This document shows positions 7,775 to 15,999 of a stretch of 15,999 nucleotides of DNA, one piece after another. The translations under genes were made by a program, and so were the position numbers. Within the stretch, counting starts at the first letter, position 1. Every line of letters starts with the position of its first letter. Source of the stretch: Pleurotus djamor (taxonomy: Eukaryota; Basidiomycota; Agaricomycetes; Agaricales; Pleurotaceae); the NCBI GenBank assembly GCA_029747585.1, contig JAPEVF010000990.1, positions 1 through 15,999 of the forward strand. The letters run 5' to 3'. Below the pieces are notes generated by a model. It was given only the letters and a program-made list of their open reading frames with translations. It ran no database searches and had not been told where the DNA came from.

Positions 7775-10316
7775 CTATTCGTCGTTACTAATGGGTTGGT
7801 ACGCAGCGCGCCCGTCATCGCGGCGCATGATACGGCTGACCCAGTCGCGAGAAGGCTTTGATGGCTCGGCGGGGGCAGAGTATTGGTCGANGGGTGTTGC
7901 TTCGAGGCATGAGAGATGCACGTTCGGACTCGTTGTCGAGTTCCTCCTCCCGAGCATCTGAGGAACAATCAGGACCAGGGCAACAAGGAATGATAGAAGA
8001 CAATTACCTTCGCCGAAGACAGCGTCCATTTCCTCCAGAGGTACACCCTTGGTCTCGGGGTAAACTAGAGTGGCCATGAGAGATAGCAAGGAACCACGAT
8101 CTGTAATGACTTACGGAAGTAGACTAAAGGAAGTGTTCGTCAATAAGGACAACAAGCTCTAATATCTCGTAATGACGAACCTAGGACGAAACTACAGGCA
8201 CAGAAGAAGCCATGCATGGGATAGAGTCGCCATTTGATCAACTTTTGAAGCTCAGGAGTAACTTCGCCGACAAGGAAGTTGAACGCCCAATTCGTCGCGG
8301 TTGATAGCGAGACACCCTTGGCTCTGAAGGCGAGAGGCATGATCTAGGAAGGACTATAAGTAGATGCGTGGGCACTCTCGACGATTGGACGTGGACGAAC
8401 CTCAGGTGGGTAAAGCCATGGCAAAGGTCCCCAGCTATATCCAAAGGCAGCATTGAAGATGATAACACAGATTACAACCGCATTCGGCGTCTGAGGAAGG
8501 TCAATGTACATCCACCAACCAGTAGCGACCAAGGACATCGACATCTAAGTGGATTGATATTGAGTTCACTCCTCAGCAATAGCCACGTCGATACTCACAA
8601 TAACGGCGCCAGATAACAGGATGGCACGTCTACCCCAACGGTCGACAAGGTACCACCTAATACGGGGTAAATATGATAGACTATGAAGGAAATGTCGGGT
8701 GACTCACGGCGGTAAAGTACTAAGGATATAGATGATTGCGTTGATACCAGCCATCAAGACGGCCTCGCGACCAATCCAACCAGCATCTATGCGATTTGGT
8801 GAGAGGGTACCATTTTAGCGAAGATGTATATATACCTTCGAAAACCATGGCTTCGCGAAGTTAGATTAGTATAGGGATATTGATGTGCAGGCGAAGGGGG
8901 GAACATACGTGCATAATAAGAAATGACTGCATGCCAAGTGTCTGCGTCAGTACAAAGAAAATAAAGACACTAGCGTCGCGTACCATTGATACCGTTCTGA
9001 ATTGGTATCAAAGATGAGAACATTGCCTCATGACCTGAGAGCAGAGGACTCACGAGTTGCGCGAATGCTTGGGATGACATGGCCAAAAGGACACGGCGCT
9101 TGTATTTCCTCCACATAGTAGCGTAGGATCTGTCTTCGCCCGATTCCCTCTGCAAGCAGTCAGAAATAGTCCATCAACCCATCGATCTCAAAGACTCACA
9201 TCTTCTTGCACTTTATCCTTGATCTCCTGGAACTCAGCAAGCGCAAGTTCGTTGGTTGGATCACCACCGTGAAGGTCGGCAATTACTTGCATACCTGCGG
9301 TATCTTTGCCGGTATCAATAAGCCATCTAAAGAAGGTCAAAAGAGGCTTTTTTACGGTGTCGCAGACGGGATTACCTAGGGCTTTCAGGCATTACCAACG
9401 AACCACCGGCAAGGATGGCTCCGATGACACATTGCACGAACAAGGGTATCCTCCATGACATGTCTGAATCGATGAATGAGCAGAAGTAGTCGGTCCACTG
9501 GATGTATACGATCAGAAATTTGGGGGCAGAAGAGTTTCAAGAGACCTACGACTGAGGCAGCATATCCAATGATATTTCCAGTAAATTCCATGCATGCAAG
9601 GGCACCTCGCTATGGACAAGTGAGTTCGGGATGCATATCCACACGAGATAATTACACACATGATTGGGAGGTGAGATTTCACTTTGGTATATGGGTACAA
9701 TTGTTCTGCGAACAAAGACTATCCGTTAGAATTCGGGTCACAGAGAAATGACGAACGTACGAGAGAAGACCCACGCCGAAACCACTGATTATTCGGCCAA
9801 GTATCATACTCCAGAAGCCTATAGTAAAAGTTTGGATGGCACCACCGAGGGTGAATATAAGGGCTCCGCAGAAGAGAGTCCCCCTTCGACCGATCAAATC
9901 ACCGACTCGGCCAGCAGCAAGTGAAGTAACTGTACGCGAAGTCAGGAAGAGAAGGGAAGACAAGTTTAAAAGACTACTTTCCAAAGGCCCCAACTTCGAG
10001 AACAGCAACCATGGTACCTGTTTCTATTGGTGTGGGTGAATTAAAGTATTTCTTGAAATGGGGACCGATGATGATGCCGCTCATGACGCTGGCAAACAAG
10101 TCAGGGAATGCATCGGAGACCAAAGGCGGGTTAGCCATACCCTTGGTCATAGCCAAACTATGCATACCGCATCAGCGAACGCGCCGGTTTTCGAGGGCAA
10201 AGTGTCAGACTCACCAAGAACACGCCCAAACTAGCAAATATGGATATTGCATAGAGCAACCGCTGGCCAACGAGCCTGCGTCGAGGATAAGAATGCATTG
10301 GATGAGTGTTGACCAT
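7775..10316 (-). CDS. MFS sugar (hexose) transporter
   Basis: Plasma-membrane sugar transporter of the major facilitator superfamily, probably a sugar:proton symporter. Transcript-order exons: 10215-10316, 10141-10157, 9982-10088, 9761-9929, 9660-9705, 9550-9609, 9376-9497, 9200-9326, 9054-9149, 8984-8996, 8909-8926, 8836-8850, 8708-8786, 8599-8656, 8401-8544, 8181-8343, 8115-8123, 8008-8064, 7775-7957. This gives about 527 residues if the N at 7891 is ignored. Family motifs: GRVGDLIGRRGTLF (loop 2-3), GRIISGFGVGLLS, PESPRWLIDTG, QLNGINVISYYA, VDRWGRRA, PWLYPPEIMP and YPETKGVPLEEMDAVFG. The ATG at 10316 has a good context (A at -3, G at +4). The intron at 9930-9981 fits only with a GA donor, so the gene is either unusually spliced, mutated or mis-sequenced there. 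The substrate is inferred from the family only. Confidence 0.9.
7891..7891. other. Ambiguous base N near the transporter C terminus
   Basis: With the N counted, the last exon stops at 7815 after a basic run unlike the family. Without it, the frame continues as NTLDQYSAPAEPSKPSRDW and ends at 7775. This mirrors the N at 6758: one extra ambiguous base. Confidence 0.75.
9930..9981 (-). other. Candidate GA-AG intron (transporter)
   Basis: The exon end ...GGGGCCTTTG and the exon start TTACTTCACTTG must be joined to give LEVGAF-V-TSLAAGRVGDLIG, the conserved transporter sequence. This leaves a 52-bp intron beginning GAAAGT and ending GTACAG, with a good branch-like CTGAC 17 nt from the acceptor. 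The only nearby GT (GTAGTC, four bases downstream) gives the wrong phase, and no other acceptor rescues it. Confidence 0.55.
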
Positions 10317-10572
10317 GCTGCATGGGAACTATCTGCCTGCAGCTGGTTTGGGGGCGTCGATGGTGGTGGTCGTGGAAGGAGGGAGATGATGTGTGTTTGG
10401 GGTACGTACTGCCGAGCTTGTTCGCTAGGCGCCCGTGGCCATATCTCAACCCGGCCACTCGAGCATTTCCAGCTCACCGGCACCCAAGCATCCAAACACA
10501 CGCCAGCACTCAGCTGATACACGCATCTTCGGCCCAAACTACCACTACCACATCCGCCTTTGTGCAAAGCCA
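10317..10572. promoter_or_regulatory. Divergent promoter region, transporter / Mim2-like gene
   Basis: 256 bp between divergent start codons must contain both promoters and leaders. A GGT/GGA-rich tract (about 10360-10390) is pyrimidine-rich when read on the transporter strand. An out-of-frame ATG starts at 10323 on the minus strand, 7 nt upstream of the transporter ATG, in a poor context (C at -3, C at +4), and runs to a stop at 10231-10233. No TATA box or glucose-repressor site could be assigned with confidence. Confidence 0.45.
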
Positions 10573-10875
10573 ATGCCCGTCTCGGATCCATCACTAGACG
10601 ACTTTCACTCGGAATCATCATTCGATTCGGAGGATGAAGACTACCTATTGGCTCAGCAGGAATGGGAGGAGAGTCTGCAGCAACTGCGCCAGCTCGTTGG
10701 GGGTCTCTTGCTCCCGTATTTTGGCAAATTTCTAGGTCGGAGGTGGAGTTACTGGGGTATGTCCTACAACCGGCCAATGTTGTCGCCACTGTGCGTATTG
10801 ATGACCTTTTCTCGCTCTGCAGCGTTTGCCAGATACCAGCAAGTTGGGCTAGGAAAGGCATTCTTTGGGCTGTGA
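10573..10875 (+). CDS. MIM2: Mim2-like mitochondrial outer-membrane import protein
   Basis: Two exons, 10573-10756 and 10823-10875, joined by a 66-bp GT-AG intron (GTATGT...CTGCAG), encode 78 residues. The N-terminal third is acidic and serine-rich (FDSEDEDY). Next comes QQEWEESLQQL, a single hydrophobic segment with small residues (about residues 40-55, LLLPYFGKFLG), then an aromatic/basic RRWSYWAFARYQ and the end GLGKAFFGL. This order and the WEESL-x-GK-LGRR spacing resemble my recollection of fungal Mim2, the partner of Mim1 that inserts alpha-helical proteins into the mitochondrial outer membrane. The start is the ATG directly before the acidic domain; an upstream in-frame ATG at 10435 would add a low-complexity extension lying in the shared promoter. 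The stop is 79 bp before the helicase ATG. The family assignment is from memory; the gene model itself is strong. Confidence 0.65.
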   Translation: MPVSDPSLDDFHSESSFDSEDEDYLLAQQEWEESLQQLRQLVGGLLLPYFGKFLGRRWSYWGMSYNRPMLSPLCVLMTFSRSAAFARYQQVGLGKAFFGL

Positions 10876-10954
10876 CACAAACTCTACGCTTTCGTTGCTC
10901 CTGGCCTTGCCCATAAATCAAACATCTTTTCTCTATCCCCGTGTGAATTTCCTT

Positions 10955-12773
10955 ATGAGCCTGTTTCTTTTTCTCCGTTCATCATGTCTGCGTTCATCAT
11001 GTCGCCTTCCCTTCTCCCTCCAGCCATGTCGACGATCCATGAGTCGCAGTGCGGAAGCACACGCGCTAGCTCTCCAACCTGAACCGCAACCCGTGTCCTT
11101 CAAAGATATTGGCATTCGACGCGCTTTGCACCGAGCATTGAATGTCGCGTTTCCAGCCATCAAGCACCCAACTCAAATGCAGCAGCAGCTCATTCCAGCC
11201 ATCCTAAAAGGAGCAGACGTTTTGCTGAAGGATGCGGCAGGTTCTGGAAAGTGTGTCACTGCGTCATTTCCTTAGCGAAAACCAGCTCAACAACTTTACT
11301 ATTGTATAGGTCCTTTGGCATGCTTCTCGCTCTACTAAACAAACCTCGGTTGGATTCTTCATACCTTCCCTCCTCAAACCCGACGTCCCCCATCATATCT
11401 TCGCTTCTCATCGTTCCGCACCGGGACCTTGCATTCCAATTTATGCATTGGGTCGAGCAACTCACAATGTCTCCCGGCGTATCTTCCCCTCATCTCGGTG
11501 ACTCAGCAGCCCAAGTTATCGTTCGGGATAAACGCGTTAGCCTCTCCGAACGCATCGAAAAGCTACGTCAAAATCCGCCACACATCCTTATTGGAACTCC
11601 TCAGGCAGTGTTGGATGTGCTGGAAGCTGATGTATCTGCGTTGCAACTGTCGACATTATCGTGTGTTGTCGTTGACGAGGTCGATTACTTGATCGAAAGC
11701 GTGCCCATAAAAAGTCGCGAAAAGACGTTTCACAAGGCATACCTCAAGGCGAAGAAGAAGATTGAACGTCATCCCAGTCCGACGCGACGTTTATTAGACA
11801 CAATCTACGCTTCACGTCTGCAACCACGCGAGAAGGATGTCGAGAACCGCGGCGACACTTTACCTCAGCTCGTGATGACGAGCGCTACGCTGAGAAAGCA
11901 TCTAGACCTCTTTTTATTTAGGGAAGGTCGATGGCTTCGAAGAGATCAACTCCTCAAATTCAAGCAATCAGAAAAATCTAACGTAAATCATTCTACCCCA
12001 CTCATTACCGATAATGCATCAGTCGACTCTGGCATCCTCCATTCTCTGCTCATCGTCTCCCCAAATGGCGACACCAAAAATACACCGGAAGCTCAAGAAT
12101 CCCCAATTGCAGAGCTAGAAGACGGTGAATTTATCACGCCAGAATCTATTTTCAACAACTCGACCTCCTCGGCGGTTGACATACCCACAGAACTCGACGG
12201 TGATTGAATGGTTTTTCTTGATTAACATGGAACTTTGTTCACACTTTTACATTTTCAGGAATCAACGCGTCGTCACCACCATTGGATCCAAACATATTGG
12301 AAGCCGTTGCTACGGCCTTTGCCCTTGATGTTCCCTCCATTGCATTATTGGTCCTGCCCGCTTCTTCGCCTGTTCAACGCACTGTCCAAGAGTTGCAGCG
12401 ATTAGGCGTGAACGCCCAAGCCTTGGATTTGACCGCGGTCAACCAAGGGCGTCAACATCTGTTGACTGGCGGTGACGCAGTGAAGGAGTCGCCAACATTG
12501 CTGATCTCTACGCTCGCGAATACACGTGGATTAGATCTGCCTCACCTTACTCATGTGTTTATCCTTGGGATTCCAGGGGGACCTAGGGTGAATGGTCAGA
12601 CGTTCGATGCCTACGTGCACCTTGCTGGTCGTGTCGGGCGTTTTGGGCGAGGCGGGAAAGTCATCACTGTCGTCGAAGGAAACGAGGCTGCTGGTCTAGA
12701 CGAGGCCGGGAAGATGCTGCGGGTATTCAAGGAAGTCGGCGTAACTCCAGTGCGTTTTTCCCATTTTGATTAG
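10955..12773 (+). CDS. Divergent DEAD-box RNA helicase, possibly mitochondrial
   Basis: ATP-dependent RNA helicase fold. Exons 10955-11250, 11310-12199 and 12259-12773 encode 566 residues. Motifs in order: Q motif (FKDIGI...PTQMQQQLIPAIL), motif I AAGSGKS (about 94-100), Ia IVPHRDLA, Ib GTPQ, II DEVD (221-224), III SAT (290-292), V TRGLD, VI HLAGRVGRFGR (516-526). The catalytic Lys, the DE pair and the motif VI arginines are kept, but motif II is DEVD instead of DEAD, Ia is PHRDLA instead of PTRELA, and VI lacks the HR pair. A poorly conserved, polar linker of about 100 residues separates the two RecA domains. The first 30 residues are rich in Ser, Arg, Leu and Cys without acids (MSLFLFLRSSCLRSSCRLPF), fitting a mitochondrial presequence, so a role like that of Mrh4 in mitoribosome assembly is possible but unproven. 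The donor of intron 2 (GTGATT) is weak. Confidence 0.87.
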
Positions 12774-13026
12774 CCTCTGGTCGCCGGCCGCGGATTTCTT
12801 TTCGAATACATAAAATTGAAGATGAATTCTGTAACGTGTGTGTGGAGAAGGTTGAGCATAAAATGAGCCGTATGAAAAGAGTTGGTCGCGAGGCAGTAGT
12901 CGTTGATACTTCGTTTAGCGAGAAATAAGCTATGAGTTCACACACTCCTTCCACTTTGCGGTATATTATGCCCTATCACTCATTAGCCACCCATGAACTG
13001 GGGATACCTCTTCCTTCCCGCCCGTC
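12774..13026. other. Spacer between helicase stop and TMEM198-like start
   Basis: 253 bp between two genes on the same strand. It must hold the helicase 3' UTR and the promoter of the next gene. An out-of-frame ATG lies at 12992, 35 nt before the next start codon. A TATATTA-like run near 12961 is a weak TATA candidate. Nothing else was recognised. Confidence 0.4.
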
Positions 13027-15756
13027 ATGCTCCCTCGTCCTCCGCTACTCTCCCTCCTTCTCATAGTGTTATGCACATTCACCTTCATCGCCGCTCAGAC
13101 CACTGAGCCCTCGTCGTCGGCGACTTCCACCAGCCAGTCTCTTTCCCTCTCCTTGACGACCAGCTCAGCTACCATTACCTCTACCACCCGCTCGGGAGGC
13201 CAGAACGTCCCAGTGACCACCATCGTGCCCACCATCTTCAATGTCACCTTCACCATCACCCCGACTGCAACAACCTCGGCGGCTACGAACACTTCCTCGC
13301 CCTCGCCAACCCCAGAACCCATCGTTCTCGACACCAAATTAGATCCCGCCTTTGGCGTTTTGGGTGCTGTTCTCATTCTGACTGGTCTGCCAAGCGCGTT
13401 CTGGGGTCATAAGAATAGATGGTGCGTAGCATTGCACTGCTCTGGTTTGTGCATGGTCGTGAACGTGATCCGTTGTAGGACTTCCTTCTTCCTAATTGGT
13501 TTCTATACGCTTTCTCTCGTCTGCTTCGTCCTCATCCTCAAGTTCGGTATTCTCCCCGCTGTCAACCCTCCAAGCCAGAGTTTACGTGGATACTTTGTAT
13601 TGGCGTGTGCAATTGCCGGTATCGCTGGAGGCGGCGTTGCCATCTTCTTCTGGAAAGCAGCCAAGTATTTTATTGGTGCTTGGGGAGGCTTCGCCTTTGC
13701 ACTATGGATACAGTGTTTCCGCGATGGCGGCATCATCCATCCCATCGGTTTCCGATGGATCATGTATATCGGTGCGGCTTCCATCGTATAAGCATCCTCA
13801 GCTTAACCTTGCTTAACTGTTTCACAGGATGCGGCGTCGTCGGATTTATCCTTTGCACTATTCCTAAAGTGAGTCCAATCATCCGTACCCATGCGCCCAG
13901 ACGGCTAACTAATGCCGAATGCCACATCATAAGATCCACTACCACATTCTCCTCGTTTCGACGGCGTTTGTTGGGTCGTCTGCTTTCATATTAGGGGTGG
14001 ACTGCTTTACTACTGCTGGACTTAAAGAGGTGAGAAACCTACGTCATACCTAGGGTCGTCAGGATACTCAGGGCCACACATCTAGTTCTACATCTGGAAT
14101 ATTGGTTTCCAGGCCCTGTTCACCAAGTACACCACCAATGGGATTCAGTTCCCGGTCTCACAAACCATGCAAATTGAGCTCGGCTTGATTGGCGCTGTGT
14201 CTCTCATGGGTATCGCGGTTCAGTTGCGAATTCTCCGTGTACTGCAGCGTAAGCTGGAAGAAATTGCTGAGGAAGAGCGGAAGCGCGATGAAGAACAAGA
14301 ACTTCAAGCTGCTGAGAGGTTCCAAGGACTCACCTCCGAAAAGGACGACTGGGAACGCGAACACCCTCCGTTGCCAAAGCACTTTCGCAATGAAAGCGGA
14401 TATTCCAGCACACCGTTAATGAAGGACTTGGATTCTCCGGCCACCCCGAATTCCGGGCATCATGCTTCTTCCTTCACGCTGACCGACAGTCGTCCCCGCG
14501 CCCATTCAAACGTTTCGGAATTCTTTGCTGGACCCGCCCCAGATGAAGACGTTCGGAGAGCATTCCGTAGTCAAAGTCCCGGCGCACTACCTGCCCTTGA
14601 TCTAGGACTTGGTATCAAGGACGATGTTCCCAGCAATTTTATCGCCCAGAATACCCAAAAGGATAGTGACACCGATGGAGAGACTGCGAAGAAAAAGCAG
14701 GACCTCATGGCCGAGATCATGGAGTTGCGGCGGTCTATTGACGTTCTGAAGAGCGAGACGCCTACACCATCCTCTGCTTCAGCTTCACGCCACCAGTCGC
14801 TCTTATCCCGACGGGCTAGCCTGGACGCTTCAGCCGCTCTTGCCCCAGGGCCTTCTCACCTTCGTCCACCTCGCGAAACGGATCCTCGTGGAAGAGTGCA
14901 CTCTATGGAACTGTCGCACCTTGCTCGGTCCTCCCTACTCGGCGAGTCAATTAGTCGTCCGACAAGCGCCCCTCTGCGTGACAATGACTGGGATGCGTAT
15001 CTCCATGATCGCAAGCTTGTTCAACCTCCCACGGGTATCACTCCACCTATCGCCACGACTCAATCAGGATCTTCCGCCGCACGATTACCCGTCCCCCAGG
15101 CTGTAGTTGAAGCTCTGGATAGGCGTAAGCGACGGGAAAATGCACTTGGCGTAGGCTCTGGTTCTGACTCGGATGATACTCCCCTCGCAAGAATCACACC
15201 TGCTCGACATAATTCTGGTGGAAACGTCCCGGTTTCCATTTTGCCTCCCAAGAAGTTGGCGGTTCACTCTCCCAGTCCCCAACGGGCTGACAACCGGAGT
15301 CGTACGTTTGAGGAACTGAACGAGCGCCACAGGGAGAAGATGCGGGATCTTCAGGGCCCTCTTACCAAGGCGGAGAGAGAACAGGCGGAACTTGCAGCGG
15401 CCAAACAGAGATGGGAAAAATCGAAGGCGGTCGAACGCGATGCGGTGACAAAGCGACAAGCTGAGAAAGCGGCTGTCCTGGAGCAGAGAAAAAGAGACGA
15501 TTTGAAGCGATCCTCTACAGCGCACGAGGTTCGACCAAGGCGTCACTCCCGATCCATGAGTGGCGATAGGTTAGCGACTACTGGTGGACCATCGGCGAAA
15601 CGGATGTCTACGCTGAAGGTGGAGGATTGGCAGAGATATCAGGAGGAAGGTGAATTCGGGGCGCGTCCTGAGCGAGGATCGGGTGTCGAGCCCGGAGTGC
15701 CTTTCCCTGGGGGCTCGAAACGGCAAAGCAGCCACGACCAACGTCGAGCTCATTAA
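13027..15756 (+). CDS. TMEM198/DUF4203-like seven-pass membrane protein
   Basis: Exons 13027-13421, 13479-13771, 13828-13868, 13934-14029 and 14086-15756 encode 831 residues. A cleavable signal peptide is likely (residues 1-23, LLSLLLIVLCTFTFIAAQ), followed by a Ser/Thr-rich extracellular stretch (about 24-100) suited to O-glycosylation. Seven hydrophobic segments then follow, including FGVLGAVLILTGLPSAFWG, SFFLIGFYTLSLVCFVLIL, GGGVAIFFWKAAKYF, CGVVGFILCTIP and ELGLIGAVSLMGIAVQL. This signal peptide plus seven-helix plan matches the DUF4203 (TM7S3/TM198-like) family, whose molecular role is not established in fungi. After the last helix a cytosolic tail of more than 500 residues is polar, with an acidic/basic coiled coil near the end (about 680-770, RTFEELNERHREKM). 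The first intron (57 bp) is stop-free and in frame, so an unspliced form would add 19 residues between helices 1 and 2. The third intron ends in AAG. Confidence 0.85.
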
Positions 15757-15852
15757 GCTTGCACGCACGCGGTGTCACGAAATTGGACTTTGTAAAATTT
15801 CTGTCTTTCTTGGGCATCGAGCCATTCTTGAAGCATGTTTATCTACATTCGG

Positions 15853-15865
15853 ACACACACACACA
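15853..15865. repeat. Short (AC)n microsatellite
   Basis: Six AC units plus one A in the spacer after the TMEM198-like gene. It is too short to mean much. Confidence 0.6.
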
Positions 15866-15915
15866 TGGACTAGTCGTACATACACATTGCACATTACAGC
15901 ACCAGTATATTATAC

Positions 15916-15999
15916 TTACATGGCATAATTGAGGCGCGAAGACGTGGAAGGAATGAGGACTTCTGTGTGCTGAATGGGACTGAAGAAGGCGTTCCATCA
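15916..15999 (-). CDS. Possible 3' end of a convergent gene (partial)
   Basis: On the minus strand the last 84 bases read as an open frame of 27 codons ending in TAA at 15916-15918, with the protein ending SSRLNYAM. Codon use looks natural, with C or T dominating third positions, and a convergent gene would suit the layout. An alternative reading puts an ATG on the same strand near 15997, whose first exon ends at a perfect GTAAGT donor (15919-15914). Either way a minus-strand gene may extend beyond the window. I do not recognise the family. Confidence 0.3.

Noticed and set aside
10211..10921. 236-codon minus-strand open frame
   Set aside because: It covers the transporter's first exon and intron, the divergent promoter and the Mim2-like gene antisense. 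It shows no family motif and its start region is low complexity.
5300..12773. A co-regulated mitochondrial gene cluster or novel multi-gene system
   Set aside because: The PPR, Mim2-like and helicase genes are separated by a sugar transporter, lie in mixed orientations and have no shared regulatory motif that I can see.
13095..13376. 93-codon minus-strand frame antisense to the TMEM198-like N terminus
   Set aside because: It mirrors the Ser/Thr-rich repeats (Val/Glu/Gly-rich on the other strand), with no motif or separate support.
15085..15546. 153-codon minus-strand frame
   Set aside because: Shadow of the charged cytosolic tail of the TMEM198-like protein; no recognisable domain.
1..15999. 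Mobile elements, CRISPR arrays, tRNA or rRNA genes
   Set aside because: No terminal repeats, transposase or reverse-transcriptase motifs, spaced direct repeats or RNA gene consensus boxes were seen on either strand.

Overview
This window looks like gene-dense euchromatin from a filamentous basidiomycete, most probably a mushroom-forming agaricomycete. I infer this from the very short spliceosomal introns (I placed 48, of 46-66 bp), very short exons, back-to-back genes on both strands, and protein sequences of agaricomycete type. No bacterial, viral, CRISPR, transposon, tRNA or rRNA signature was found. All functional calls come from reading conserved motifs by eye; no database search was run.

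Layout, left to right. (1) 1-2009, plus: histidine acid phosphatase (phytase-like), 5' end outside the window, 9 visible exons. (2) 2200-3133, plus: ESCRT-III subunit Vps20/CHMP6, 7 exons. (3) 3211-5258, minus: PPIL2/Cyp8-type U-box cyclophilin, 10 exons, two of whose introns use GC donors. (4) about 5300-7490, plus: mitochondrial-type pentatricopeptide repeat (PPR) protein, intronless, reading frame broken by one N. (5) 7775-10316, minus: MFS hexose transporter with 19 exons, several of only 9-18 nt, one intron that fits only as GA-AG, and a second frame-breaking N. (6) 10573-10875, plus: 78-residue Mim2-like mitochondrial outer-membrane protein. (7) 10955-12773, plus: divergent DEAD-box helicase, possibly mitochondrial. 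(8) 13027-15756, plus: seven-pass TMEM198/DUF4203-like membrane protein with a long coiled-coil tail. The right edge may hold the 3' end of another minus-strand gene.

The genes are unrelated housekeeping and nutrition functions rather than a pathway cluster. Three of them (PPR protein, Mim2-like protein, DEAD-box helicase) plausibly serve mitochondria. Pairs 2/3 and 4/5 are convergent; 3/4 and 5/6 are divergent. The 3/4 pair has almost no intergenic DNA: start codons on opposite strands interlock in one CCATGG palindrome.

I do not see an undescribed multi-gene system. The most interesting signals concern RNA processing: GC-AG introns, a candidate GA-AG intron, AAG acceptors concentrated in one gene, a 9-nt microexon, stop-free in-frame introns, and short upstream ORFs.
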